Assembly: GCA_964058845.1 (NCBI GenBank) | Contig: CAXKVR010000167.1 | Coordinates: 124,001 to 188,000, forward strand | Source of the DNA: Carex sylvatica | Taxonomy: Eukaryota; Streptophyta; Magnoliopsida; Poales; Cyperaceae | DNA length: 64,000 nucleotides | Reading direction: 5' to 3' | Shown here: positions 35,876 to 48,912 of the stretch, piece after piece | Numbering within the stretch: the stretch's first letter is position 1 | How the letters are laid out: each line of letters opens with the position of its first letter | Translations under genes and position numbers: made by a program | Notes under the pieces: model-generated | The model's input: only the letters and a program-made list of their open reading frames with translations | The model's database searches: none | What the model was told of the DNA's origin: nothing

Positions 35876-37575
35876 ATGGATCCGCCAAACACCGTGAAAT
35901 CCAACAAGCGACCTTCCGAGAAAACAAGACCCGATCCGAAAACCCACCAAGAAGGCGGCGCCAGTGACCCTTCCGCCAAGAAATCCAAACACAATCACTC
36001 TACGCACCATAGTAAACCGGGTCACGAGCGGAAAGACAAACCCGGTAGTTCTTCTTCTTCGAATCGACAAGTAGTGAAGGCGTCGCATATTCTGATAAAG
36101 CACCAGGGATCCCGGCGCAAGGCCTCCTGGAAGGATCCGGAAGGAGTTGTTATATCTGCCACCACACGCTCTGCTGCAATGGAGAAGCTTCAGCAGATCC
36201 GGGAGGAGATCGATTCGGGCAAGACCCGGTTTGAGGAGGCTGCGGCTCAGCACTCTGACTGTAGCTCGTATAAGCGCGGAGGTGATCTTGGTACGTGATC
36301 CTTTTTTTTATGGTAATTTTGCGAGTAGTTCAATGCTTTTGTTAGCTTATGGAAGTAGTTCAGGAAGGTAAAGCTTTGGTAGATTTTGTACAAGTAGGTT
36401 TGGGGGAAACTTGATCACCAAGTACAGCATCAAAACTATACGAATTAGTCCCCAAATTTAACAAAGTGGGACTGTAATTTGAACTGGTATGCTCTGGTTT
36501 GTACTTGTACCAGCAGTTGGTTTATTTGATATAGCAATTCAGGTGAATATGACGTCTACATGTATACATAACATGTTAACAGTTGATAGTGCCTCCAAAT
36601 GTTAGATCAGAATCATGCATGACCTTGCAGCTTCTTTGCTCTATTTCAATTAGCAAGTTCAATTTTGAGCCTATGAATTCTTGCAAATCCTAAATAATTC
36701 CACTATATATGTGTACCCCTAATTTTGAAGAATAAACAAAAGAATCTTGCATTTTTTTTTTTGCTAGAGAAAAAATTTACTAGTAGTAGGTCCAGTGGAA
36801 CAGTCTGGTGTTCTGTAGGGGTAGAATTTGGTATTTTCTTGATTGTGCCTCATCTAACAGTAAATATTTTGAATTTTGAGATACACAAATCAGAGTAAAA
36901 CTAGAGTGTTCTTAAGCTCACCAAGCCTTGGTGAGCTTAACTACAAAATCTGTTGGATTGACTTCAACCGACGAATCCAAACCATTGCAACCGATCTACT
37001 TCACGAGTGATATGTTTACATGCAAGTTTTTTAAATTTTCAAATTAATTTAGTCTAAACAAGGTTTATAAGTTAATTTTAATACAATCATTTTTCATCAT
37101 TTTTTGACGGCTTGACTTTATGCTAGATTAATTTGTAATTTTATAAATTTCGCATGTATATGCATCACTTGTGTGAAGTAGATGAGTTTCAACAGTTTGG
37201 ATTCGTCGGTTGAAGCCAATCCGATAGGTTTTGGAGTTAAGCTCATCAAAAACTTGGTGAGCTTAAGAACGCCTTAGTTCTACCACACAAATTATATTTC
37301 CCAAATAAAAGAGCACTTAAAATTGTCATAACCCATAGGATTATGATATCGAAGTCCTGCTGTCATTATATGAAACTACTAGGGTTTAAGCTGAAGACTC
37401 TGCTTGAAAGTTGCAAAAAATTTGAGAAACCCTATATTTGATGTTCACAGGTTCATTTGGGCGTGGCAAAATGCAGAAACCATTTGAAGACGCTGCTTTT
37501 GCACTTAAAGTTGGAGAGATGAGTGAAATTGTTGATACTGACAGTGGGGTCCATATCATTTTGAGAACTCGCTGA
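35876..37575 (+). CDS. PIN1: Pin1-type peptidyl-prolyl cis-trans isomerase (parvulin)
   Basis: Two exons, 35876-36290 and 37451-37575, joined in phase inside GDLG|SFGRG, give 179 residues. Residues from about 66 on are a complete parvulin domain very close to Arabidopsis PIN1At ([20 protein letters not shown]). Catalytic and phosphate-binding residues are present: His71, Arg80, Arg81, Cys129 (SDCSS) and His173. Such enzymes isomerise phospho-Ser/Thr-Pro bonds in cell-cycle and flowering-time regulators. Like other plant Pin1 proteins it has no WW domain. The unusual part is about 65 extra N-terminal residues, rich in Lys, His, Ser and Pro ([20 protein letters not shown]), which look disordered and possibly nuclear-targeting. 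The upstream ATG is used because the frame is open and the extension is GC-rich coding-like sequence. The name follows the family, not the auxin transporter of the same symbol. Confidence 0.9.
36893..37285. mobile_element. gagtagaacta-family MITE in the Pin1 intron
   Basis: Ends gagtaaaactagagtgttct and, inverted, gtagaactaaggcgttct are followed by long foldback arms. Flanks cacaaatca and cacaaatta match at 8 of 9. It occupies about a third of the only Pin1 intron. Same family as the elements at 6036 and 47092. Confidence 0.75.
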
Positions 37576-40500
37576 TTAAGCTAGTTGTCACTTTATGCTT
37601 CTGTTGTTAACAATGTAGTTTATTGAAGTAATTAGGACTGATATTAACTTGGTATTCTTTTGCTAAAAGAAATAAAAAAAAAAGATGAATGGGAAGAGTT
37701 CAATTGATTAGGGATGATTCTGTCTTCTTCAATTAAGAACATGATTAGCTTAAAATTTGTTATTTGAATATTTTTTGAGCTAGGTTGTACACTTGTATGG
37801 AGTATTTTCTGCGGTTTAAGAAACAATGGTTTCATAATCGTTTTTTTTTTTCCTTGTTCGGTGTGTCTAATGACAAGTGCTTATATATTGAGGCAATTAC
37901 TTTCAGGATCGTTTTGCTATGACTTATTTTAATAATTAATACTTGCAATGAAGGTTAGGGGATTAGAAAAAGGCAATTATTCAGGCTGAATCTCATGGGC
38001 TTCTAATATCTAAATAATGAGGAGAGCTAATTTCATATATTGTAAATATTAGTGGTTTGAACTTCGAACATTATAAAAAGGGTGAAGAGCGGGTGGGTAG
38101 GGGTAGGCTGCATATTGTACCTCCACATGGAGCATGTATTAATTTATAGGCAGAGAATGGGTGAGCTGGGTAGGATATAATTATATCATTCGGGTTTGGA
38201 TGATTTTCAGATATTTGGTTGTTTGTATTTTCTCTTCAGTCATTTGTATTTCAAAGTTGGGTTCTGTTTGAGTTTAAGATGTTAAGTCTGGGAGTTCAGG
38301 TTATTCCATATTATTTTTTCCGTAAAATTTGATGGAGTTCTGACCAATATCCAGGGAAGGTTGGATTACTTTGTCATGTAAGCTGGGTTTTGGTTATAAC
38401 AGTTAGTTCCTATACTCGGCTTTCCAATAGTAAATATGCATCTCAGTGCTTTATTTAACTCTCCAGAAATCTTCTGATCGGATTGGGTTTGGTATTATAG
38501 GGGGGGGGGGGGGGGGGGGGGGGGGGGTAATATTTTCAGCTCAGGTAATATTGTTGATAATGGTGGCTCTATTGCAGATTAGCTGGCCCCGTATACAGAT
38601 TTAAATTACGGGGAATAAAGCATAATGAAGAAAGAGTTCGCCTAATCAGTAAAAATGGCATTGCTCTCCATGGCAGTGACTAGACATTTTGATTGCTGTA
38701 CTACCTCTCTGTTTCTCTCTATAAAGATTTAATAACTATTGATATGGAAGTCGTATATCTTCTGATTTTCTTTCCCCACCCTTGCAGAATCCGTTACTGT
38801 AGATTTAGGTTTTTCATTTGTTTGAAACTCGTGCTGAAACAAATTAGAAAAACTATTCTAAAAGATCTAGTGTGGAAATTTCGTACGGGAAGAGAATAAT
38901 GGACACTTAGGATTTGCTCTACAACAGGATATATAGAAAAGGAGAGCGGACGAGAGAAATGTCCAACACAGTTGCTTGCTCAAGAATTTAAATTGAGGGA
39001 TAACAACACATCATCTGCACTCTCTTGCGCCTCAGATATGTTAACATATTTGTCTTAAAAAGAGTTTATTTGATGATAAATATATTTTAAGTCCTTGTAG
39101 AATTTTTTTTTTAATATTGTATTTCTACTTATTCGACATATTATTTAACTTGAACCTAATTATTTAGAAAAAAGAAGAAGTGATAAACACTTTACATACT
39201 TCATATAAACTTGTGAATTCAAAGACAGAGAACAGGAATATTAAGTAAATATGTTTGAATATAGACAAGGAATGTTAAACATGAGGTGCAATAATAATGT
39301 ATATATATTTTTTAAAATTTTGATAGAGAAATAAAAAGGATTAGAGAGAAAAGAAACAACATATGGTATAAGCGGTAGCTTAACAAATAAGAAAAAACAA
39401 ATTCGGTGGCAAATGCACAATCTTACGGTGTAGTGTTTTGGGTTGTCGAACTACAAGAATGTATCAGAACTCAGAAGTATTGATTTATCAATTGTCAGCA
39501 ATCTAAAGCCAAATTCCGATATGTAAGTTCAATCCTAAACTCAGAAGTATTGACTGACATAGTCCCATCCATTTACCCTTCCTCTCTTTGCCAAATTGTC
39601 GGCCAAATCGTTCTGGCTTCTCTGTATATGGACACAAGAGAAAGATTTGTGTTCTTGAAGCAAATATCAAACTTCAAGGATCTCCTCGAAAGCACTCCAT
39701 TCCTGAACACAAACACAAACTGATATTATACAATATTATCCAACAACACCTGACAGCTGTTATGGTATTTCAAAAAAAAAAAAGATATTATACAATATTA
39801 TCAAAGAACACAGATACAAAATGGAGGCCTAAATTGATATTACACAGATTGACATTTACATTTTTTTTGTTTTTGTTTTTTGGTGTAAAACCTGTAGACA
39901 ATTTTATTTATTAAAAGAGTTACACAGTAGCTGTTGCATGACATGTTATATGGCCGCAATGAAAAAACAAAAGATGCTACATTTCTTATTTCTGCAACAT
40001 TGATGATATTGAGACATTCTTATGCAACTAACTTGATGCTAGAGTGTGTCGCAGTTAAAAGGGATTGCATCTGATTACCTTTTGCAAAGTTATTTTGATC
40101 CGAAGATATAAATTGTTGATACAAGTTTTTCCACAGAAAAATAGAAAACTTGCGTGTCGTTATACTTTTTAAAATCAATTTATTGTTTCAAAGAATAATT
40201 AACGGAATATGCTAACAAAATTTGCAGATCCATGACATCAGTTGTGCACGATACCACTTTTTGAAATTGGAAAAGATATCATTTTTTATCTAATAAGTTT
40301 TCATATTTATTATGTATCAAAGTTGGTGGCATTTGAGAAACCTTCATTAGTGATTGAGTGCCGACAGAAATAATATTTATTTTTTTGATAAACAGAAATA
40401 ATATTTATTTTTTTACAACTTAATAGATTGCTGGTTAGTTTTCGTTCTCATCAAATTTGAGCCACTCTTTATGCAAATACAAAAAATATATATTTAATAA

Positions 40501-40903
40501 TTAATTTTCTAACTTTAATAATTGCTTTTGGGGTGCAATATCGTAATGAAATGATATCATGGGCCCCGCACGAATCGACACGATACGAGTTCTCAGACCG
40601 CGAAAACCGCAATTCATATCACCTAAGTAACAGAATATTTATGTTTAGTTCCGGATCGTCCAATTAGAATCCGCACGAATATGAAAGAGGCCCGTTCATT
40701 TCATCTTGGGTACGATTGACCCGGATTCTGATCGGACGGTCTGAATTCAAACTGAAATATTATATTACCTCAGAGGTATGGACTCGTGAATACCGACCTC
40801 TCTCCTAATATTTGCCACAACACGAACAGTTCTTTCTCGTTTCTCGTCCCTTGGAGATCGCAAGAGCCAGGAGCGCGCGCGCGCGAGAGAGAGAGAGATA
40901 GAG
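37576..40903. other. Pin1 3' flank, spacer and TLDc promoter
   Basis: Contains the Pin1 3' UTR, AT-rich spacer with the poly-G run, and the upstream region of the TLDc gene. The latter ends in a gcgcgcgcgcg and gagagaga leader at about 40873-40900. Short frames at 38693-38899 and 39588-39914 have no partners and are not believed. Confidence 0.4.
38500..38527. repeat. 28-nt poly-G run
   Basis: Twenty-eight consecutive G between ttata and taata, in AT-rich DNA. Length in assembled data is unreliable for such runs. Confidence 0.9.
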
Positions 40904-43900
40904 ATGGGAGCATCCAGTTCGAGCGACCGGAGCTCCGCACAGTCACTGGAGCAGCAAGAGGAGGAGTCTCTTGCTGTCTCCACTGGATCTCTCCATTACC
41001 TCCGTGCCTCCTTCACCAAGCTGTCCTCTCCCGACGGCACCATCCCTCTCTCTTCCCTCCAGGTACTAATTCCTTGTAGAATACCAGAATTCAGTTGAGT
41101 TAAGATCACTCTAATTTGGAATTCAAATTAATTCATTTGTCTCTTATTGTTCTGATTTAACTATTTTTTCATCAGGAAACGTTTTCTATTAACACATCAA
41201 ACTTCAAATCAGAATCTGAATTGCTTCAAGTACCAGAGAATTTTCCCGAACTACTATCTCATCTTGGCTCCTCCATTACTTCTATTTTCTTCAAAACCGC
41301 TACTGCAGAAGCAGGAATAACCTGGGTAGATTTCTTGCGAGGTTTCAACAAGTGCTGTGTAAAAACACCAACATCCGAATCCCTTACCAGACTCTACCAA
41401 CTATTTTCGGTAATGTGCCATGAGGCTGGTGTAGGCAAAAAATTGGACTTTGATTTGGGTGAAGAGGGTACAGGGAAGGTTACCGGGTCATTCATACCGA
41501 CCCAATTGGTCATGTTCCTGTGGATGTGCTGGGTACTGATGCATGGTGCAGGGGTTTCGAGGCAAGTAAAGGTTGAGAAGGGCATTTTGGTATTGCCAGA
41601 CGTGACCCATTTGTTTAATTCTGCTGTGGTTAGTAGTGGTCTTGTTGGAGATGATGGTGATATTTGGAAGGTTGATTTTTCGGCTGATGATATGGAAATA
41701 CCAGTGCAAAAACTTCAGGGCTGGGTAACGTCTGCAGTGGTTGGAATTTCACACAGTCTTGCACAGTATGTGCAACAAAAGATCCAGTTCTGTGCTGCTT
41801 CAGAGGTTTGTGAAATATGTGGAGTGGTTTATATGTTAGTAATTGGTATTTTTCTCAGCAAATTGTTGTTGATGCCTATTATATTATTATATGTGTTATG
41901 ATACTAGAACTCTGCAATTACTAATAGTGTGGATTGCATGGTGATATTAGTTATGTACCATGGTCATCCTTATAAAGCAGTGTGTTGTCTAAAGCACCAT
42001 TTACCAGTATTCATTTCTTTTGATTCACTAGATGTTTAAGGTGAAATTGTGCCCTACTATGCACATTTAAATACCTGCCAAGCCAGGAAATTACATGTAA
42101 AACTTACTTAAAATAATTCTAATGGGTTACGTCTGACCCGTGCAGGAAAGCATTGAGTTCTAAAATCCCCACTTGATATATTTTTTTTTAATTTGTACTT
42201 CCTATCCTAATGCAGGAAAGCCTTGGGGAATCAGTATCAGCCAGTGACACTGCTGCAGGAAGTCGTGACACTTATTTATTAACACGAGGTAGGGCATGGG
42301 CTGTTTCTCTTTCTCTTCGAGGTGCCTTGAGTGATCAACTTTTGAATGCATCCTTTGGTGGAATGGATGATGATGACCTTCTATATAGGTTTGTTGCAAT
42401 TTTGAACTTTTCTGCTCTTGTCTCTATCAAAATATATCCTCTTATTTCCGAGACGGTGAATTTTCTTACCTATGGAGATATGTAGATGATTTATTTGTAG
42501 ATTTTATCTACTTATTATTATGTATATCATGGCATGTATGAGTCTGCAAGTTCAGACTTGAACTTCTAGCAAGTTACACTTTAATCAACAAAATTACAAA
42601 TATTTCATGATGAGCTTGCCAAGCTTATATTATAGTTAAAAAAAATAATCAGAGATGGGAACACTTGAACTAGAATTGATGTGATTAACTTGTGAATGTA
42701 TCATAACACGGGTCACCATATTGACATATTTCGTAGTACAAATGATCTAGCTTATCTTTTGGAATGAAAAATTTAATGGCAGCAGACAAGATAATATGAG
42801 ATAGCAAGTGTGGGGACCAAACAAGCATCTTTGGACCATATTATTATTCCCAAAACAAATGTTTGATACAAAGGGAACATTACTGTCGCTTAATTGAAGA
42901 AAAAAGAAAGTTCAATTTGACAAGAGGAAATGCTGTCATTTTTCAGGGCATCAGTACATGGAAGGGGATTGAGCCGGTTCTGGTCTAATGTTGAAGGGTA
43001 CAATGGTCCTATTTTGCTTTTAATTTCAGCCATGGTAGCCAACTCCAGTGAAGCTGATAATATAACAACTTCAAATAAATGGATTATTGGTATATTAAGC
43101 GAACAAGGATTGGAAAGCAGAGATGTATATTTTGGAAGCTCAGCATACCTTTTTGCTATAGACCCGATTTTTCGGGTCTTTCCTCCTTCAGGTGAATAGT
43201 TATTTTTTAATATATTTTAAATGTATGCAGCCTCATGCTTCTAGCTGTGAAATACTTCTGGAACATTGTTAAAGGCAGCAAGCTTAATTTAGAAAATTTA
43301 GGTATTGTTACCAACATGCAGCTAGATTGGGTGCAAGGTTATTTGCTCGAGTTTACAGTTTTCATTTTCTTCTCCAAAGTCATATCTGGTTTATTGAAAT
43401 TGTAACAAACCAATAACTGTTTGGCGTCAATAGCATGTACAAGTCAGGTCCTTTACACCTAATGATGAAGATATTAAAAAATTCCCCCATGACTGTGTTT
43501 GGTAGCAAGATTGGTGATAACTCAGGGATAAAGTTATCCATGTTAGAGGTAGGGATAACATTATCCCTGAGTTATCCCTCTTCCAGACACAGCCTATGGA
43601 TGTTGGTATTGCAGGGAAGGAGAAAAACTTTGTGTATTGCCACGTGCAGCCTGCTGTTAGGGTCTACCAAGCAAACCCTAAACCTATTTGCATTGCCTTT
43701 GGTGGGAGCCTTGGCAATGAAAGAATATTATTAGATGAGGATTTCGCCCGGGTTGTGATTCGCCACCATGCTGTTGACAAGACGTACCAACATGGCCCTC
43801 TCTTTCCCAATCAGGTATCATTTATCTTGGTTTTATTTTTTTTATCTTTCGACTCGGTACATGTCTGCTTTAAATTGAAAAGACTAAATTGAAGGGTTTA

Positions 43901-44717
43901 TTGTTAATTGTGATAACACCGAATTATTCCAAATAAGCCTGACAAGCTTTTGTAATGGAGATTCTGCAATAAAACCCAATTATTGGGGAATATTTTGTTA
44001 AATATTCTCTCCCCTACCAAATATATGGAAAAAAAAAATTTGAACTAATATCAAGTAGGAACAAAAATTAGATATTCCATGCTTGATTGTACTAGCTAGG
44101 ATAGATTTACTTGAGTTAATGTTAGTCAGAATTTGGACTAGTCATCTTTTGCTTGACATGTATTAATATTGTATATTGTTTCTAGACTTAAAAATTGATG
44201 ACTTTAATTGGGACAAGAAACTTCCAATGTTATATTTGCAAATGCTATTGGATATTAGCTATGATTTGCAAAAGTCTCCAATGAATAGTTGTTTCATCTT
44301 GTGCAATCCAGGGCTTCTTACCGACTAAAGCGGACATACTAGAAGTGGAGGTTTGGGGTTTGGGTGGAGAGAGTGCAAAACGGCAGCAGGACGTGTACAA
44401 GAAGAGAGAAAGTATTTTTTCTGAACAACGTAGAAAGGTTTGCATTTTGCAACATTGTTGATCTTACAGCTATAACTAATAATACCTAGCATGATGTTAA
44501 CTTAAGCAGAGGATCAATGGGTAATTGGGAGGATCATAACACTGGTTGGGTAATTTGGAGATCTACCAATTTTTACTTTGTGTATATTTATGTCATTGTT
44601 GTTTCAAATTCTATGTAGGTTGATTTGAAAACATTTGGGAATTGGGAGGATTCACCGGAGAAGATGATGATGGACATGGTTTCTAATCCCAACCGAGTCA
44701 GGCGAGAGGAACGTTGA
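40904..44717 (+). CDS. TLDc-domain protein
   Basis: Seven in-phase exons: 40904-41062, 41176-41805, 42216-42388, 42947-43191, 43615-43814, 44312-44437 and 44619-44717. They encode 543 residues. The TLDc domain spans about 290-490, from LLTRGRAWAVSLSLRGAL through GYNGPILLLISA, FGGSLGNERILLDEDF and the closing EVEVWGLGG. TLDc proteins of the OXR1/NCOA7 group protect against oxidative damage, and in animals several bind the vacuolar ATPase. Plant members of this long type, such as AT5G39590, have been annotated as nucleolar TLD proteins, but their function is little known. Residues 54-263 are an unrecognised helical region. The start MGASSSSD has Gly2 and Ser residues suited to N-myristoylation, so a membrane location is possible. 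The short last exon is Glu/Arg-rich. Confidence 0.88.
43491..43594. mobile_element. 104-bp MITE next to a splice acceptor
   Basis: Ends gactgtgtttggtag and, inverted, ggctgtgtctggaag, with inner arms ataactcagggataa and ttatccctgagttat, form a hairpin. It lies in intron 4 of the TLDc gene and ends 20 nt before exon 5. No target duplication is assigned. Confidence 0.65.
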
Positions 44718-47091
44718 TTTTATTGACCTTCTATATACTAATCTCCTAGGAGAATTATCTATTTAAGCATTTTCTGTCCTATTGATCTTTCGATCTCAGT
44801 TTGTATATTTATTAAGGATGTATAGTTGAATTTCATTGAGTACATGAATAATATATAGATTTTTCAGACATGGAAGGGGATTAATAATTCACCAGACCGC
44901 CCTTGGTCCTCTATTTTTTTTTATTTTTTTTAGAGATATTAATTTGTGAAAAAAAAGTTTTCTTGTATGCCAAAAACAAGGTTCTAAATAGTGTGCTTTA
45001 GCGGTGCAATTTAAAAAATAGTTTAGATTTCATAATTGAATCTCAGATATCTAGGATTTGAATTATATACTCAAGGATCCTATTAGATATTTCAGACTGT
45101 TACATGTGCTACTCAAATTATTTTTGTATTTTGGTCCCTGTATCAGTCCAAATTAGTCAATCTGGACTGATTTATCAGTATAGGTCTGGATTGATACAGG
45201 GATTAAACTGCAAAAGTGATTACACCAACATGTAGAGCATACAGAAATACACAGAATTGACACAAATTTTAATTTATTTGGATTTTTCTATAATTAGTTA
45301 TGGATTTTCAAAGTTCAGCTTTCGGAAAAAACTTTAAACATCCATAACTTTGGCTAGAAAAGTCGGATTTACGCATATTACCACTTTTCGGAAAGGGGAG
45401 AACGAGACGGATCCGAATTTTGCCCCAAGGAAAACCCCGGGCATCGTGAGAAGCATCCGGAGTGTCAGAATTTTAAAAATACGTCGTTTAGTGCCTCAAA
45501 AATTCCGTTTAAGTTTTCGTATGGAGATTTTGTATGAAACTTTGCAGTCGTGTTCTATGATGTCAAGAATGCATGTCAGTCAATTTTCATGATTTTTAGA
45601 TATATTTTACTATGTTAAACAGATATTATTTTGCAAAGTTGGACTCAGAATGAAACTGTGACTAAGAGATTACTTTTTTAGTCATAAGCCTAAGAGATTA
45701 TTCAAGAATTATTCATATAATTATTTTAAAATGCATTTACTATTTATTGTGTCAATTTGCCTATCTCCGAGCAAATGGTATATGTCGACAATAATCAAAT
45801 AATCCAATTATTCTCTAAAAAAAGTTGACATCATTGAGACAATCTTACTATATTTCCTTGTGTATATTTGAATAAAATAAATTATTAAAGAATCAAAACC
45901 AAGAAAACTTCATAACTATATCCCATGCGCGTATCATGTATAAATCGTAATGAAGAGTTACGACATCACTTCATAAATATATCAAATGTCTTATTTTTTG
46001 GCTTACACTCTAAATAAGAAAAAAATTTCTTCACAAAATAATTTAAATCAAAATATTAATATCTCTAAATAAAAAATAAAAAATAAAAAAAATAAATAGA
46101 GGACCGCCCCTGCAGGGGCAGTTTGCTAGAGATCTGATCCGCCTCCGTGATGGGGACAGTCTGATAGAATTTTTGAGCCGTCCGTAGACCTAGCGGTCGA
46201 AACAATTTAGAAAAAAAAAAAAAAGATGACAAGAGTATTTTTAAAATTTTCTTTTTGTTTGTTGAAGTATTAATAAAAATGGCCGGGAAGTTTGCAGCTA
46301 AACAGAACTTCTCATTTATGTATTTTGGGCCGAAACCTTTTTAATAGAAAATAAAAATAACAAATCAATGAATCACTATCGTTTGAAATTGAAAAATCAA
46401 AGTCAGCGCCGAGGAGACGTTAAAAAATGTAGTATCATACGGGCGCGAAACAATAAGCGTTATATGGACGCCAGATCAAAATTCTAGCATGCCCATGCTG
46501 ATGTATACAACACATTCTAATATTTGACATATCTACCAAATTAAAGTTACTAGTAACCCAGAAAAGAAGTATAATACTGGCGAGTATCATAATCGGTTAA
46601 TTCCAATATCTAAATCTCAGCAACAATTTTCATTGCTAATTTTTCAACGAGTGGCCCTGCTTTATCCTAGCTGATAATATCAATTAGCACTAGCAAATAT
46701 GGCTATTATGGACAAGCGGCGAGGAACTGGTAGGGTCTGGAAGGACGACGATGGAATCGAAAGGTCGGTAGCATATGCAGAAATCTGTACCTAAGGGCAC
46801 TATTTAATTTGTCGTTCATGAAAAGCTAGCTTGTTTGGCATTCTCGATGTTGCAAAATTTTCAGAACAATTCGCACAGTTAAATAACTTAATCAAAATAA
46901 AATTAATCAAGTTGAAAATAGAGTTACTCGGTCGTGCGAGTGCGAAGCAATGTCTTTTAAGCATATTCTGTTTCTAGCTTGTAAGATTTGAAATAGTCAC
47001 CAAAATAATTCGGAGATTTCGCAACTTAGAACACGACTATAGAAATGACTAACGATAGCTCCATAATATTCAGCACTTAAATCAATTATAT
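44718..47091. other. TLDc 3' flank and transposon-poor spacer
   Basis: AT-rich with no gene seen. A somewhat GC-richer patch at about 45340-45500 resembles retroelement LTR debris (ccataactttggc, then cggatttacgc) but cannot be classified. An inverted pair 'ggtccctgtatcagtccaaat' / 'tctggattgatacagggatt' lies at 45133-45206. Confidence 0.4.
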
Positions 47092-47504
47092 GAGTAGAAC
47101 TAGGATGTTCTTAAGCTCACCAAGGTATTTGGTGAGCTTAACTCCAAAACCTATCAAATACATTTCAAATGACAAATTCAAATCATTAAAATTCATCTAT
47201 CTTACGAATGATGTGTCTACATGTGAAAATTTTAAACATTCAAATTAATTGAATATAAAGTCAAGCGGTCAAAAAACGTTAAAAAAATGAATGCACTAAA
47301 ATTAATTTATTAACCTTCTAATTTTGACCGATTGACTTTATACTAAATTAATTCGAATGTTTAAAATTTTCACATGTAGATGCATCACTCGTAAGGTAGG
47401 CGAGTTTCAACAGTTCCGATTCGTCATTTAAAATCGATTTGATGGATTTTGGAGTTAAGCTTACCAAACACCTTGGTGAGCTTAAGAACACCCTAGTTCT
47501 ACTC
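47092..47504. mobile_element. best-preserved gagtagaacta-family MITE
   Basis: The left end gagtagaactaggatgttct and right end, inverted, gagtagaactagggtgttct are nearly identical, and the arms fold over almost the whole 413 bp. Flanks caattatat at 47083-47091 and 47505-47513 are an exact 9-bp duplication. It is the reference copy for the family. Confidence 0.9.
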
Positions 47505-47601
47505 CAATTATATTATTAATTATATTATTAATTAGAAGATGAAGGATAAAATTAATCACATCAATAAATTTTATTTAAATTCTCTGGATGAAGATAGGGG
47601 T

Positions 47602-48045
47602 GTCAATGGGTACGATACGGATTGAGTGGAGACATTTTCATACTCATATCCATACCTATTAAAATTTACATTACCCATACCCTATCCATACCCATTAAAA
47701 ATTGATCTTATCGTACCCTATCATTACCCGTTAATATTATCAGACAACAAAATGATAGCAGATAAATAACAAATAATACTAATATAATAATTAATTTTAT
47801 TATATTTATAAATTAAACATAAAAAACTCATCCATTCCACATGTATATAATTGCATTTCTAACAAAAAAAAAAAGAATGTGCAATCAATTCAAACTAATT
47901 TTTTTTTTTTTTATAAAGGAAGAAAATTCAAAAACACAAATATATATTTAAGTGAGTTGAAAATTGAATTGAATATATATTTAGATTTTATAATTGCCTT
48001 ATAGAGTAATGGGTACGAAATAGTCATTATCCATACCTTTACTAG
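47602..48045. mobile_element. decayed hAT-like sequence
   Basis: The left part begins taggggtgtcaatgggtacg, a tip typical of hAT-type plant elements, followed by tandem 'catacccattaaaa' words. An inverted echo (gtaatgggtacgaaatag) appears near 48007, but the right tip is not intact. Confidence 0.4.
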
Positions 48046-48097
48046 ATATAAATAGATAGAGAGAGAGAGAGAGAGACAGAGACAGAGAGAGAGGGAC

Positions 48098-48480
48098 TAG
48101 CTAAGCTCAAAACGTATGTTCTTAACCTTCGGAACAAATGATTCGGTTTTTCTATTTTCAAAGTTCAAACCGCCGATCCAAATCTTTAGATGTTCAATTT
48201 ATATTAAAATGTGTTTGAAGACCAAATTTATTTTTTGGAATTTTTTTACTATTTATAATAAATAGTTTGAAAATTATTATTTTTATTATAATTTTGCATC
48301 ATTAAAAAATAGAGATTTTCAAACCATCTTAATAAATAGTAAAGAAATTTAAAAAAATGTAAAATTTGATTTCCAAGCACATTTTAATATAGATTGAAAA
48401 TCTAACGGTTTAGATTTTAAAAATCTGAAAACCGAATCGTTTGTTATGAGGATTAAGAATAAACATTTTAAGCTTAACTA
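48098..48480. mobile_element. foldback MITE, tagctaagctcaaaa type
   Basis: The left end tagctaagctcaaaacg... and right end, inverted, tagttaagcttaaaatg... continue into matching arms (aaatgattcggtttt against aaaaccgaatcgttt). It shares gcacattttaatata and 'aaaaaatgtaaaatttgat' inner words with the element at 19723. No clean target duplication is seen, since flanks are GA- and TC-rich. Confidence 0.65.
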
Positions 48481-48912
48481 TTCTCTCTCTATACACACAC
48501 ATTGTCTCAATTATTATTTTTTGTATGCTTATCGTTGTGTGAAATAGAAGCAACCTAAATTTCAGTCAGAGAGGAAAATACAGAAAATCCCCCAAAGCAT
48601 AGAGAGCTATAATGTTGCGGACATCAAAATTGTTGGTTGCAACTTGCAACTAGGGCTGGTCAAAGCTCATAGCTCGTGATTTGATTAAGTTCAATTCAAA
48701 AAAAAAAAGGTTGGTAATTAATTCGTTCGATTAGGGTCTGTTCGACAGTATTGAAATAGAGAAATTAGAAAGGATTAAAGTTATATTTCAGCCGAATAGA
48801 ACTGGAATAGAGAATTAAGAATTGACACATTTTCATATTTTTTTTTTATTCTAGTGGAGGAACTAAAATTAAGAATTAGAACAGAATAGAGATGAAAAAT
48901 GACTCAAATTCG

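Noticed and set aside
35735..36253. 172-codon minus-strand frame opposite Pin1 exon 1
   Set aside because: Antisense shadow of a confidently identified coding exon.
45350..45592. 80-codon frame, basic and odd in composition
   Set aside because: No domain, no splice partners. More likely repeat-derived sequence.
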